DNA from: JAVJRN01 sp040218415
GTDB taxonomy: Bacteria > Bacteroidota > Bacteroidia > Cytophagales > Cyclobacteriaceae
Direction of reading: 5' to 3'
NCBI GenBank assembly: GCA_040218415.1
Contig: JAVJRN010000067.1
Location: forward strand, 141,750-205,749
DNA: 64,000 bases
Each line of letters starts with the position of its first letter. Positions within the stretch are counted from its first letter, which is position 1. The notes under the pieces are model-generated. The model worked only from the letters and a program-made list of their open reading frames with translations, was not told where the DNA came from and did no database searches. Below are positions 23,811-33,705 of this stretch, piece by piece. Position numbers and translations under genes: made by a program.

Positions 23811-26672
23811 ATGTACAGACTCATTCTTCTCCTTATGGTCACAAGTTCCTCCTTTTCCCTTTTCGGACAGGGGACAGGGTTGACCATTTCAACCTATGAA
23901 TTACCCAATGGCATGAAAGTCTACCTTAATCCGGACGAAACGGCTAGCAATGTCTATGGAGCGGTCTGGGTGAATGCTGGTGGGAAAAATGACCCGTCAG
24001 ACGCTACAGGAATCGCTCACTATCTGGAACACATGCTATTCAAGGGTACTGAAACTTTAGGAACACAAAATTATCAAAAGGAAAAAATCCACCTTGATTC
24101 CATCAAACTGCTTTATGATAAGCTGGCTGAAACGGATGAAAAAGAAACCCAAGAATTACTTCAGCGTAAAATCAACGAACAGGAATTGAAAGCGGCCGAA
24201 TATGCGATTCCGAATGAGTTCGACAAACTCATCAAGTCGATTGGAAGTACTGGTGTAAATGCAAGTACAGGCGAGGACTTCACCAACTATTATAATTACT
24301 TTCCACCTGCTCAACTACCAAAATGGCTGGACATTTATGCGCATCGCTTTCAAAAACCAGTTTTCAGGCTTTTCCAAAGTGAGTTAGAGGCGGTGTATGA
24401 GGAAAAAAACAGGGCAGGAGATAACCTCGAACGTAGAGTGACAGAAAAATTTAATGAATATATCTACGGCGAACATCCTTACAGTGCACAAACGGTGCTT
24501 GGGAGCATTGAACATCTAAAAAATCCATCGCTCAATAAGATGTACCAGTTCTATCAAACGTATTACGTGCCCAACAATATGGCTCTGGTCTTATCAGGAA
24601 ATTTTGATCCTGAATTGGTCAAACCACTCATAAGCAAATCCTTTGGTCAATTGGAAAGGGGTGAAGATCCTGTTTTTCCAAGCTACAAACCCAATGAATT
24701 TAACGGTCGGAAACTCGTAAAAGCTCGAATTACGCCCATTAAAGCAGGTTTTATGGGTTATAAGCTGGTGCCACAGGCTCATCCCGACAGAGCGGCTTTG
24801 GAGGTGATTGGTAACATGATTTCTAATGAGAATCAAACAGGTTTTATTGATAAAATGACGCTAGACAATGACGTTATTTACGCAGGTAGTTATCAGGATT
24901 TTATGGAGGAAGACGGCAGCACGTTCATCTTTTATGTTCCTAAAATCTTTGGTGGGAGTTTGAAGAAATATGAGGAAAAGATCAAATCCTCGTTTGAGGA
25001 GATTGCCAACGGAAACTTTACCGCTGATTACTTACAATCCATTAAAAATGGTGTTTATAGAAATTTCAATTTATCTCTTGAGAATCTTGGAAGTCGAGGG
25101 CGTTACTTGGGTTTGAGCTTTATTTATGGTGTTGATCATGAAGCGCTTCTTTCTTTTCCAGATAAGGTGCAAAGTTTAACAAAAGAGGAAGTGCAAAGGG
25201 TGGCCAAGACTTACTACGGTGAAAATTATTTTACTATGCAGTCACGTACCGGCTTTCCCAAGAAGGCAAAATTGAAAAAACCTTCCTATAAACCTATCGA
25301 GAGTAGAACGGAAGCGTCTTCAGCATATGCTACCCAGTTTGATAAGCTCCCAGAACTGAAAAGCGAACCGAACTTCATTGACTTAGAAGAAGATTTAACC
25401 ATTATTGATGACTATATCTACTATACCAAAAACCCGCTCAATGATATTTTTACCCTGCGATTAGAAATTGCCCGAGGTACTGCAAAAGACAGTTGGTATC
25501 CACTAATTGCATCAGCGCTCGACAATGCAGGCACGAATGAATATACCGCCTTAGAGCTCAAAAAAGCATTTGCAACACTTGGTGCCACTTATAATTTTTC
25601 GGTGGATTATACTTCTTTCACTATCTCATTAACCGGACTCGACAAGGAATTTGATGAAACGCTCGCGCTGCTAGAGCACCTGTTAACTCAATTCAAACCT
25701 ACTGACAAAACGATAGATTTTTTACATAGCCAGCGAACCACAGATAATGAAATTAACAAAAACAATCCGTCCATGGGTGGACGTATGTTGTATTTATACG
25801 GCTTATTCGGAGATCAATCGAGTTATAAAAACAGGCTTTCGGCTAAAGAAATCAAGCAACTAAAAGCCAACGAACTTAACAATAAATTGAGTGAGCTACT
25901 GAGCAATGGGTTTAACAGTATTCATTACGTTGGTCAGCTCACACGTCAAGATATTGCTTCTTCTTTTACAGAAAATGCGCTTTATAAAAGGAATAGGGTT
26001 GATAATTACAGTTATATGGAATTCAAAGAGCCAAAAGAGTCGACCATTTACTTGGTGAATGATAAAAAGTCTATTCAAAGTTATGTTTACTACATCGTAA
26101 ATGGTGAACCGCTGGATAAATCGACCTATCATCAAAAAGAAGCTTTCAATGCTTATTATACCAATAGTTTATCAGGTATTGTGTTTCAAGAAGTAAGAGA
26201 GTTTCGTTCTTTGGCCTATTCTGCGGGAGGAGAGTATTTTTATCCGGCGTACGCGCCTGAAAAAGATGGACGACTTGTTTTGTTTACTGGTTCTCAGGCA
26301 GATAAGACAGTGGATGCGGTAGAAGTTATTGTTGGGTTGCTAAAAGAAATGCCTGTATATGAGAGCAGAATGCCAACGATAAAAGACGGACTCTTTCTGA
26401 AAACAGGTTCTAGCAAGCCAACTTTTAGAAATCTTTCTACAACAGGAGAGGCCATTCTAAAAACAGGTTTTGAGCAAGATCCTAACAAGCTGATTTACGG
26501 CAAATGTGACGAATTAACTTTTGATGACATACAGACTTTTTTCGATGAAACGATTAAGAACAAACCCATGGTCATTACGATCTATGGAGATGCCTCGCGT
26601 TTTGATAAAGACAAACTTCGTCAGTTTGGAAAGCCGGTAGAATTAGACATGGAAGACATTGCGGTCGAGTAA
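23811..26672 (+). CDS. M16 family zinc metallopeptidase (pitrilysin-like)
   Basis: The 953-residue protein has a Sec signal (MYRLILLLMVTSSSFSLFGQ) and the inverted zinc site AHYLEHMLFKGTE (HxxEH, near residues 69-73), with the downstream Glu ligand in ELEAVYEEKNR. The full length contains the duplicated M16 halves; the second half has no HxxEH, as expected for the inactive half of pitrilysin-type enzymes. It is probably periplasmic and degrades oligopeptides, perhaps those left from signal or surface-protein turnover. It is transcribed alone and converges with the RND pump operon, with 44 bases between stops. Confidence 0.93.
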   Translation: MYRLILLLMVTSSSFSLFGQGTGLTISTYELPNGMKVYLNPDETASNVYGAVWVNAGGKNDPSDATGIAHYLEHMLFKGTETLGTQNYQKEKIHLDSIKLLYDKLAETDEKETQELLQRKINEQELKAAEYAIPNEFDKLIKSIGSTGVNASTGEDFTNYYNYFPPAQLPKWLDIYAHRFQKPVFRLFQSELEAVYEEKNRAGDNLERRVTEKFNEYIYGEHPYSAQTVLGSIEHLKNPSLNKMYQFYQTYYVPNNMALVLSGNFDPELVKPLISKSFGQLERGEDPVFPSYKPNEFNGRKLVKARITPIKAGFMGYKLVPQAHPDRAALEVIGNMISNENQTGFIDKMTLDNDVIYAGSYQDFMEEDGSTFIFYVPKIFGGSLKKYEEKIKSSFEEIANGNFTADYLQSIKNGVYRNFNLSLENLGSRGRYLGLSFIYGVDHEALLSFPDKVQSLTKEEVQRVAKTYYGENYFTMQSRTGFPKKAKLKKPSYKPIESRTEASSAYATQFDKLPELKSEPNFIDLEEDLTIIDDYIYYTKNPLNDIFTLRLEIARGTAKDSWYPLIASALDNAGTNEYTALELKKAFATLGATYNFSVDYTSFTISLTGLDKEFDETLALLEHLLTQFKPTDKTIDFLHSQRTTDNEINKNNPSMGGRMLYLYGLFGDQSSYKNRLSAKEIKQLKANELNNKLSELLSNGFNSIHYVGQLTRQDIASSFTENALYKRNRVDNYSYMEFKEPKESTIYLVNDKKSIQSYVYYIVNGEPLDKSTYHQKEAFNAYYTNSLSGIVFQEVREFRSLAYSAGGEYFYPAYAPEKDGRLVLFTGSQADKTVDAVEVIVGLLKEMPVYESRMPTIKDGLFLKTGSSKPTFRNLSTTGEAILKTGFEQDPNKLIYGKCDELTFDDIQTFFDETIKNKPMVITIYGDASRFDKDKLRQFGKPVELDMEDIAVE

Positions 26673-26716
26673 AATAGCCAAATCAATGTATTCCGTTAGA
26701 TTATACTTTGAGCATA

Positions 26717-28036
26717 TTAAAAATTAGCTTCCTGAATGTCGCCAACCAATTGATAGATAGATAGCTCAGCAATTTTGGCATTGTATCGGGCTTCTATCAG
26801 GTTGATTTCTGCTTGTAGTAGGTTTTGTTGCGCCGTACGAAAGTCCAATGAAGTGACCTGTCCAAGACGAAACCGCTCGGAAGCTCTTTCGAAGTTCTCT
26901 TCATTAGCTGCCAAATTTCGCTCTTGTGCACTGACCACAAACAATCTGTTTTGATAATCAGACCATGTATTTTCAAAATTGAGTATAGCTTGTTGTTTGG
27001 CTTCTCGCAAAGTTGTTTCTTCAATCACCTGATTGATTCTGGCATTTTGAACGGCAGTTCTCGTCGCTCCTCCATCGAATAAATTCCATCGCAATGTTGC
27101 CCCATAGGAGAGTCCGCTACTTGTACTGGCGGCTAGGAACGAAGCGCTGTTGTTGTTACCCAGTCGGTAGTTATAATTACCATCAAGCGCTATTGTGGGC
27201 AAATATCTACTTGTGTTGATACGCGTATTGTAAGCGCTGACAGTCAATCCTGCCTGAGAAAGTAATATTTGCGTATTGTTCTGCATCAGTTTTGACTCAA
27301 ACACACCCTTACTTTCCAACATGGAGAAATCAATCGTCGTATCTACTTGAAAATCAGCTTTGGCATCTCTCGCCAATAAAAAATTCAGATTGCGACGCGC
27401 ATTGGCCAGCGTCTGCTTAGCATTGAGGAGATTGATACTGTCAGTATTGACATCCACCTGCGCATTGGTAATGTCAAGCTTGGTGTTTTGACCATAGTCA
27501 AAGCCATAAGAAGCCCTTATCAACCTATCCTTAGATATCTGGAGGGTAGATTGTAAGCTTTTGACTGTTTTTTGAGTTCTCGCTACTTCATAATAAGAAT
27601 TGAATAAGTCCAATAAAACCACCTCCAAAGTAGCACGAGCATTAAGCTGGCTTATTGAATAGTTGGCTTGATTTAAACTCATTGACAATGATCGATTAAA
27701 CCCATCAAAAAGCACCCAATTGACATTTAAACCTGCAGATCTGCTATCTGACTTGGCACCATTCAACGTACGACTTGTACCATCTTGTAGGTCGGCAGTT
27801 ACATTGTCCGTGTTATAGGTAATGTTGGCGGTACCACTTACCGTTGGCAAGTAGCCAGAGTTATACACACTTTGATTGTTTTCTTGAATCAAAATTGACT
27901 GATTAGCTCTTACAATATCAAAGTTGGACTCTATAGCCAAGGCAATGGCATCTTGCTTACCCAATAACTCTTGAGCGTGGGTAGAAATAACAACCAACAA
28001 AAGAAGGGTATATACGAAAAATTTTCTATTATCCAT
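26717..28036 (-). CDS. TolC-family outer-membrane efflux protein
   Basis: From ATG 28036 the protein opens with a signal peptide (MDNRKFFVYTLLLLVVISTHA) and continues as a TolC/OEP with two repeats of long helical hairpins: ARATLEVVLLDLFNSYYEVA with SYGFDYGQNTKLDITNAQVD, and LREAKQQAILNFENTWSDYQ with RFRLGQVTSLDFRTAQQNLL. It forms the outer-membrane channel of the tripartite pump encoded with the two genes upstream. Its start overlaps the end of the RND gene by eight bases, so the order is MFP, RND, TolC in one operon. The frame is open to 28057, but that start lacks a good signal peptide. Confidence 0.92.
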   Translation of the reverse strand: MDNRKFFVYTLLLLVVISTHAQELLGKQDAIALAIESNFDIVRANQSILIQENNQSVYNSGYLPTVSGTANITYNTDNVTADLQDGTSRTLNGAKSDSRSAGLNVNWVLFDGFNRSLSMSLNQANYSISQLNARATLEVVLLDLFNSYYEVARTQKTVKSLQSTLQISKDRLIRASYGFDYGQNTKLDITNAQVDVNTDSINLLNAKQTLANARRNLNFLLARDAKADFQVDTTIDFSMLESKGVFESKLMQNNTQILLSQAGLTVSAYNTRINTSRYLPTIALDGNYNYRLGNNNSASFLAASTSSGLSYGATLRWNLFDGGATRTAVQNARINQVIEETTLREAKQQAILNFENTWSDYQNRLFVVSAQERNLAANEENFERASERFRLGQVTSLDFRTAQQNLLQAEINLIEARYNAKIAELSIYQLVGDIQEANF

Positions 28037-31000
28037 TTGATTCTGTTTGAAGTTCAATTACTGCTGGTTCTACCTCTTCACGAGCTACTTTTTTTCCAGT
28101 AATGAGCCATTTTGCACCTACTTTAATTGAATTGCTTATTGATAGGTAAACTGGTAGAATAATGAGCGTAAGCAACGTCGCGATGGCAATACCATATGCA
28201 ATTGAAATAGCCATAGGTATCAGAAATTGCGCTTGTCTACTTTTCTCGAAAATCAATGGTGCAAGGCCAGCAATTGTCGTCAAAGACGTTAAAAATATTG
28301 CTCTGAATCTTGATTTGGAGGCTTCATAAAGCGCAATATCATATTCCATTCCCTCTTTGAGGTAGCTATTGAATTTACCGATAAGGACTAATCCATCGTT
28401 GACCATAATACCGATCAAGGCAATTATTCCCAGCCATGAAAGAATATTGATAGGGAATCCATGAATCCAATGTCCCCAAGCAACACCCACCAAACTAAGT
28501 GGAATGAGTAAGAGTAAGAGCAGCGGCTGATCATATGATCTAAATGTAAAAGCAATGGTCATATAAATCAGGAAAATGATTATTGGTATGATCGTATTCG
28601 CTGAATTGACTAGTTTGTTCTGCTCACGTTTCTGTCCATCGTATAAAGCCGTCACGGATGGGTATTTATCCAATATTGGAGGAATGACATTGGTACGCAG
28701 GTTATTCAGAATATCAGGAGCGCTCTCGGAAGGATCCGATAAATCAGCCAATATTTGAACTTCTCGTCTGCCGTCAAGGTGATTGATCGAAATTTCTCCT
28801 CGCGCTATGGTGTAGTTCGCGATTTCTTTGAAGGGAACAAGAGAGCCATCAGGAGCAGTAATTTTCATTTCATCCAATCGATTAATGCTCGATCGGTTTT
28901 CCTCGTCATATCTTACCCAAACCTTTATCTCATCCTGTCCACGTTGAAAGCGCTGAGCCTGAAAACCAAAGAAACCATTTCGAACTTGCGCCATGACTCC
29001 TTGGGTATTTAAACCAAGCAGAAAAGCTTTGTCTTTGAGCGTAATGTTGATTTCTTTGATGCCACTCGGATCATTATCGGTAATGTCCTTGAGTAGGGCA
29101 TTACTTTCCATTTTTAGCTTTAATTCTGTTTTTGCGGCCTTGAGATCTTCAGTATTATTTCCCAGTAGGGAAATAGAAATTGGACTACCTCCAAAATTTC
29201 CACCACCACCGTAGGTCAACGCTTCAACACCGTATACGGGTCCCATTGCCTCACGAATAGCATTTCCAATGTCGGAAGATCGAAAATCGCGAAGTTCACC
29301 AGGAAGAAGGTTGATTCTCAATGATCCGTTCGCTGAGCCAGGGCCAATGCGTTTGATCACGTTTTCTACCACTTGTATGTTTCCAGTTTGGCGCTGGGTA
29401 AAATCCACATTTACCTCCCAAGCTTTGGCTTCTATCGCTGTTAAAATAGAATCGGTGATAGCCACGTTGGTGCCTTCAGGCATTTTCAACGTAACACTTA
29501 CCTGGTCACTGGCTATTTGTGGGAAGAAAGTCGTGCGAATGATCCCTCCACCAATGGACCCAAACGTGAGAATCAATAATGAAAAAGCAATGGCCAAAGC
29601 TAAAAATCGATTGTCTAAACTAAATCTCAAAACCTTAGCGTAGGTTTTATCTCTGAGGAATTCAATAATCTTATCTCCAATTTTATTGATTTCTCTCAAT
29701 TTAGAAAAGACCAAAGCCAGACCTCTTTTTTTGACATTATCCTCTTTTCTTTCCAGTGCTTTAGAATGGGCAATATGCGCAGGTAGAATGATCAGCGCCT
29801 CGACCAATGAAATAGAAAGCGTCAGGATGACTACCAACGAAACCTCACCGAAGAAGTCACCAATGCGACCATCTAGGAAAAGAAATGTTCCAAAGGCCAA
29901 CAGAGTCGTTAAAATAGCCGAGACAATAGGAGGGATGACTTCCATAGTACCGTCTATAGCAGCCTGCACACGTCCTTTACCTTTTTCGTAATGGTGATAG
30001 ATGTTTTCAGCGATAACAATTCCATCATCGACCAAAATACCAATAACGATAATCATGGCAAATAAGGAGAGCACATTGATCGTAATACCGACACTCGAAG
30101 CGAAAATGAACATCCCTAGAAAGGCAATCGGCAATCCTAAAGCTACCCAAAAGGCCAATCGAGTATTTAAAAAGAGTGATAGGAAAAAAAGCACCAACAC
30201 AATTCCTATTGTCGCATTTTCAGCCAATAACAAGGTTCGTTGATCCAGCGTGATCGATGCATCACTCACTACATTTAGGTCAAGATCTGGATACTTTTGG
30301 TTAAAGTCAGAGATATAATCGCGCACTTTGGCAGCAGTAGAAACCAAATCTTCGTCATTGGTATTGCTTATCGTAATATTGACAGAGGCTTCTCCATTAT
30401 AATAGCTTGCATTTGGAGTCTCCGCAAAGCGATCTCGCACCTCGGCAACATCTCTCAGCCTGATCACATTTCCATCTAATCCTGCTTTTACAACCAAAAA
30501 GTCCAACTCACGAGCAACATACGAGCGTCCATTTGCCCGGATCAAATACTCTTCTGTATTGGTTTTAATATTTCCACCAGAGGTAATAATGTTTTCCCTC
30601 GAAACAGCTCTGGCTACATCTTCGAAAGATAAATTGTAGGCTAGTAGATCTTTTTCTCTTACCGCTATTTCTATTTCTTCATTTGGATAACCAGAAAGTT
30701 CCACTTGCGAGATGCCTTCCAAGGCTCTCATATCGTTTTCTATACCTCTTGCAATATCCTTAAGTGTCTTCAAATCAACACCTTTACCGCTTAAAGCGAA
30801 AGAAATGGTTGATCTAATACTTTCCTGCTTGCTCACCACGATTGGTTCCATGCCTGTGGGGAAAGATGGAACCCTATCAACTGCATTTTTAACTTCTTGA
30901 ACCATCAGGTCGATATCCTGACCTTTCTCAATTTCCACTCTTACTGATCCTGCATTCTCATTGCTTGTAGAAAGCACTCGGTCTATGCCAACGATCCCTT

Positions 31001-31217
31001 TAAGATTATCTTCTATTTTGAGAATAATTCCTTGTTCTATCTCAAAAGGAGAGGCTCCAGGATAAGTAACAGCGATATTTATCACTTTTGAATCCACTAA
31101 GGGAAAAAAGGACGACTTCATTTTCGACATCCCTATGAGACCAAAAATGACAATAGCGATCATCAATATATTGACCGCTACAGGGTACTTGATGAAGTAA
31201 GAGATGATTTGCCTCAT
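28029..31217 (-). CDS. RND efflux transporter permease (AcrB/HAE1-like), pump 1
   Basis: The 1062-residue protein has RND layout: TM1 near residue 12 (YPVAVNILMIAIVIFGLIGM), a large periplasmic loop, TM2-6 with the proton-relay pair in ILVDDGIVIAENIYHHYEKG, a second loop, and TM8-12 with IMVNDGLVLIGKFNSYLKEG. It is an inner-membrane proton antiporter. The specificity cannot be read; the sequence sits in the general HAE/MMPL-like branch and lacks the Met pairs of copper exporters. It lies three bases from the adaptor gene. No regulator is next to this operon. Confidence 0.93.
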   Translation of the reverse strand: MRQIISYFIKYPVAVNILMIAIVIFGLIGMSKMKSSFFPLVDSKVINIAVTYPGASPFEIEQGIILKIEDNLKGIVGIDRVLSTSNENAGSVRVEIEKGQDIDLMVQEVKNAVDRVPSFPTGMEPIVVSKQESIRSTISFALSGKGVDLKTLKDIARGIENDMRALEGISQVELSGYPNEEIEIAVREKDLLAYNLSFEDVARAVSRENIITSGGNIKTNTEEYLIRANGRSYVARELDFLVVKAGLDGNVIRLRDVAEVRDRFAETPNASYYNGEASVNITISNTNDEDLVSTAAKVRDYISDFNQKYPDLDLNVVSDASITLDQRTLLLAENATIGIVLVLFFLSLFLNTRLAFWVALGLPIAFLGMFIFASSVGITINVLSLFAMIIVIGILVDDGIVIAENIYHHYEKGKGRVQAAIDGTMEVIPPIVSAILTTLLAFGTFLFLDGRIGDFFGEVSLVVILTLSISLVEALIILPAHIAHSKALERKEDNVKKRGLALVFSKLREINKIGDKIIEFLRDKTYAKVLRFSLDNRFLALAIAFSLLILTFGSIGGGIIRTTFFPQIASDQVSVTLKMPEGTNVAITDSILTAIEAKAWEVNVDFTQRQTGNIQVVENVIKRIGPGSANGSLRINLLPGELRDFRSSDIGNAIREAMGPVYGVEALTYGGGGNFGGSPISISLLGNNTEDLKAAKTELKLKMESNALLKDITDNDPSGIKEINITLKDKAFLLGLNTQGVMAQVRNGFFGFQAQRFQRGQDEIKVWVRYDEENRSSINRLDEMKITAPDGSLVPFKEIANYTIARGEISINHLDGRREVQILADLSDPSESAPDILNNLRTNVIPPILDKYPSVTALYDGQKREQNKLVNSANTIIPIIIFLIYMTIAFTFRSYDQPLLLLLLIPLSLVGVAWGHWIHGFPINILSWLGIIALIGIMVNDGLVLIGKFNSYLKEGMEYDIALYEASKSRFRAIFLTSLTTIAGLAPLIFEKSRQAQFLIPMAISIAYGIAIATLLTLIILPVYLSISNSIKVGAKWLITGKKVAREEVEPAVIELQTESNG

Positions 31218-31220
31218 GAG

Positions 31221-32351
31221 CTATTTTTTAGATATTGAAAGGTCAGAAACCATTTTTACAGGCATACCCGCGTATCCACCTGCTACAGGACGGATGATCA
31301 TATTCGTACCATTGGACAACCCTTTGACAATTACCGTATTTTCTGTAAAGTGAACTGGACTAATTTCTTTTACTACCAACTCATCATTTTCTACAATGAA
31401 AATCTCCTTTTCATTGAGGAGTAAATTACGATTAATCTCCAAGGCATTCGTTTGTGGAACAGCGGCAATTTTTGCTTCCATGTACATGCCCTCGATCAAA
31501 CCTTTACCACTAACAGCGATATAAACATTGACTGTTTGGGTTTCTTGGTCTATCCGGCCATTGACTCTCTTTACAGTTCCAGTCCATTCTTTTTGGTTAC
31601 TTAAGTCTGTGAGCTTTACTTCTTTACCCACTTTCATGATGTCCAAGTATTCGGAATTCACAGCCACTTCAAGCTCAAAATTTTGCAGGGAAATAAACTC
31701 ACCGAGCATTTGACCGGGTCTAATGAGTGTTCCTGCATTGACCAAGGATTCTGCCAATACACCATCAAATGGCGCACGAATCACATGTTTTTCATAGCGC
31801 TCCTCCAAGTTCTTCACATTGTAATACGTCGTAACTATCTGCTTTCCATTAATGAAAAATCGCTCCTTGTCGGTCTTTGACTCGGGTAGGGGTTTAATAT
31901 TTTGGTTTAAGTCAAATGCCTTGAGGTAATTATTCCATCGTTCAAAAGCGTCTGGATAATCAAATTTTAGATCTGGCATCATGGCAGCTATTCGATCGTA
32001 GAGCGAGCTTCGCTGTGCAAGCAAACTGGTGTAAAACTCTCTGCTATTGATCCTTAATAACACATCGTTTTTGCTAAAAGACTGACCAGACTTAAACGGC
32101 TTATTTGATTCTAGCAATATGCCCTGCACCTCGGAGTAAATTTCGACTTTTCGCGAGGAGATTAAGTTGCCATTGGTTTTGACCATGATCGGCACTTCAC
32201 CATTGATGACTGATTGAGAATAAACTGTTTTAATGACTTGCGGAACCTCGCGTGACGGAACTTCATTGGAATTAATCAGTGACTTAGCCACGTAAAAAGC
32301 CACAAAAAGCAAGGAAATGCCTAATACTATGCCTAAAATTTTTCTTAACAT
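31221..32351 (-). CDS. RND periplasmic adaptor (membrane fusion protein), pump 1
   Basis: The 376-residue protein begins with an uncleaved-type signal anchor (MLRKILGIVLGISLLFVAFY). It has the barrel-sandwich (biotinyl-lipoyl) halves SRKVEIYSEVQGILLESNKP and VIRAPFDGVLAESLVNAGTL around a coiled coil, then the beta-barrel segment GEFISLQNFELEVAVNSEYL. It links the inner-membrane RND protein to the TolC channel. It is first of a three-gene operon, three bases before the RND gene. A putative promoter region of about 280 bases separates it from the divergent DUF2911 gene. Confidence 0.92.
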   Translation of the reverse strand: MLRKILGIVLGISLLFVAFYVAKSLINSNEVPSREVPQVIKTVYSQSVINGEVPIMVKTNGNLISSRKVEIYSEVQGILLESNKPFKSGQSFSKNDVLLRINSREFYTSLLAQRSSLYDRIAAMMPDLKFDYPDAFERWNNYLKAFDLNQNIKPLPESKTDKERFFINGKQIVTTYYNVKNLEERYEKHVIRAPFDGVLAESLVNAGTLIRPGQMLGEFISLQNFELEVAVNSEYLDIMKVGKEVKLTDLSNQKEWTGTVKRVNGRIDQETQTVNVYIAVSGKGLIEGMYMEAKIAAVPQTNALEINRNLLLNEKEIFIVENDELVVKEISPVHFTENTVIVKGLSNGTNMIIRPVAGGYAGMPVKMVSDLSISKK

Positions 32352-32632
32352 GATGTTTTTGAATTCGCGCTTGAAAGCGCAAAGCTGCTATAATTGTTTG
32401 CCAACTTGGGTAAAAGCGTGTGAATTTTACATGGGTGGTTTCTAGGTGAAAAGTACGGCTTATCTAGTCATCGAGAATTTAAAAACGCAGTTGAACCGAG
32501 TTTAATAGTATTTAATATGCTTGCTTTGTCTGCTGATATTTTTTTAAACTTGGGTTTAAGCAACAGCTTTTTTAGCAGAAATAAAAAGTCAAAATACTAA
32601 CACCAAAAAATCACTTGATCATTATAATAAAA

Positions 32633-33241
32633 ATGAAAATAGTCAAAACTTCATTACTACCATTCGCTTTGACCGCTTTACTGTTTGCTTGTGGCAATGT
32701 CGGAAATAAAGGTCAGGAAGCCCACAATCACCATCCTGATGCAGAGCACGTGCACAACGACGCAGAAAGCCAAACTACCAAAAAGAAATCATTAAGCCCA
32801 AGAACTGCCGCTATGGCCATGATCGGCTCCAATCATGTACACATAGATTATGGGTCGCCAAGTAAAAGAGGAAGGATGATTTTTGGTGGATTAGTGGGTT
32901 ACGGGACTGTATGGGCCACTGGTGCTCATAAAGCCACCACCATCAGATTTGATGAAAACGGGGCAATTAATGGAGAAAATATTCCAGCGGGGAAATATGG
33001 TCTATTTACTATTCCGGGTGAATCAAGTTGGACAATCATCATTAGCAAAGACTGGGATATGCACTTAGCAGATGACTACAATGAAGCCAATGATTTAGTT
33101 AGGGTGACATCACCTGTGAATAAATTGGATGAGGTAGTGGAATCATTAACCTTTGAAGTACAGCAAATGGAGAATAACAAAGGAAAAATCATTATCAAAT
33201 GGGATCAAACGTCGGTATCATTTGACCTTGAAAATAAATGA
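32633..33241 (+). CDS. DUF2911 lipoprotein
   Basis: Start ATG 32633 gives MKIVKTSLLPFALTALLFAC with lipobox LFAC. After a His-rich linker (HNHHPDAEHVHND) comes the DUF2911 domain: HVHIDYGSPSKRGRMIFGGL, GTVWATGAHKATTIRF and IPAGKYGLFTIPGESSW. The function of DUF2911 is unknown; the His-rich segment could bind metal. It is the first gene of a three-gene operon with overlapping stop and start codons (ATGA) to the TlpA-like gene. The members are all lipoproteins, and their order suggests a joint extracytoplasmic task. Confidence 0.88.
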   Translation: MKIVKTSLLPFALTALLFACGNVGNKGQEAHNHHPDAEHVHNDAESQTTKKKSLSPRTAAMAMIGSNHVHIDYGSPSKRGRMIFGGLVGYGTVWATGAHKATTIRFDENGAINGENIPAGKYGLFTIPGESSWTIIISKDWDMHLADDYNEANDLVRVTSPVNKLDEVVESLTFEVQQMENNKGKIIIKWDQTSVSFDLENK

Positions 33242-33705
33242 AGTACCTCGTCATTGTTTCTCTGATTTTGATTACCTCAATATCCTGTCAACCAAAGGAG
33301 GAACCTTTTAGTACGAAAATAAAATTAGCTGATCTGACTGGTGCCGCATTGGATTCAGAACTGTATGAAGACAAAATTCTGATCCTAAATCTTTGGGCTA
33401 CATGGTGTAAACCTTGTATAAAAGAAATGCCAGTCCTGGAAAGAATGCAAAACGAATTATCGGATGACTTTGTCCTACTTCTGGCATCAGCTGAAGAGCT
33501 GAAAACTATTCAAACATTTACGGAACGGAGGGTATTTGACCTTCAATTTGTGCAAATCCAAAATTCTATGGAAGCATTGGGCGTGTATTCTCTGCCTACT
33601 ACATTCGTCATCGGTAAGGATGGAGAACTAAAGCAAACACTCGTTGGGGCTCAAAAATGGGATAGTCCTGAACAAATTCAACAATTTAAAAACTACCTGA
33701 AATGA
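33238..33705 (+). CDS. TlpA-like thioredoxin-fold lipoprotein
   Basis: The 155-residue protein has a lipoprotein signal (MKYLVIVSLILITSISC) and a TlpA/ResA fold with active-site LNLWATWCKPCIKEMPVL (CxxC = CKPC) and the cis-Pro strand VYSLPTTFVIG. It is an extracytoplasmic thiol-disulfide reductant. It overlaps its neighbours by four bases on both sides, so it is the middle gene of the operon. It may reduce or reload the Cys-rich site of the third gene (CDCC, near residue 214); that is inference. Confidence 0.92.
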   Translation: MKYLVIVSLILITSISCQPKEEPFSTKIKLADLTGAALDSELYEDKILILNLWATWCKPCIKEMPVLERMQNELSDDFVLLLASAEELKTIQTFTERRVFDLQFVQIQNSMEALGVYSLPTTFVIGKDGELKQTLVGAQKWDSPEQIQQFKNYLK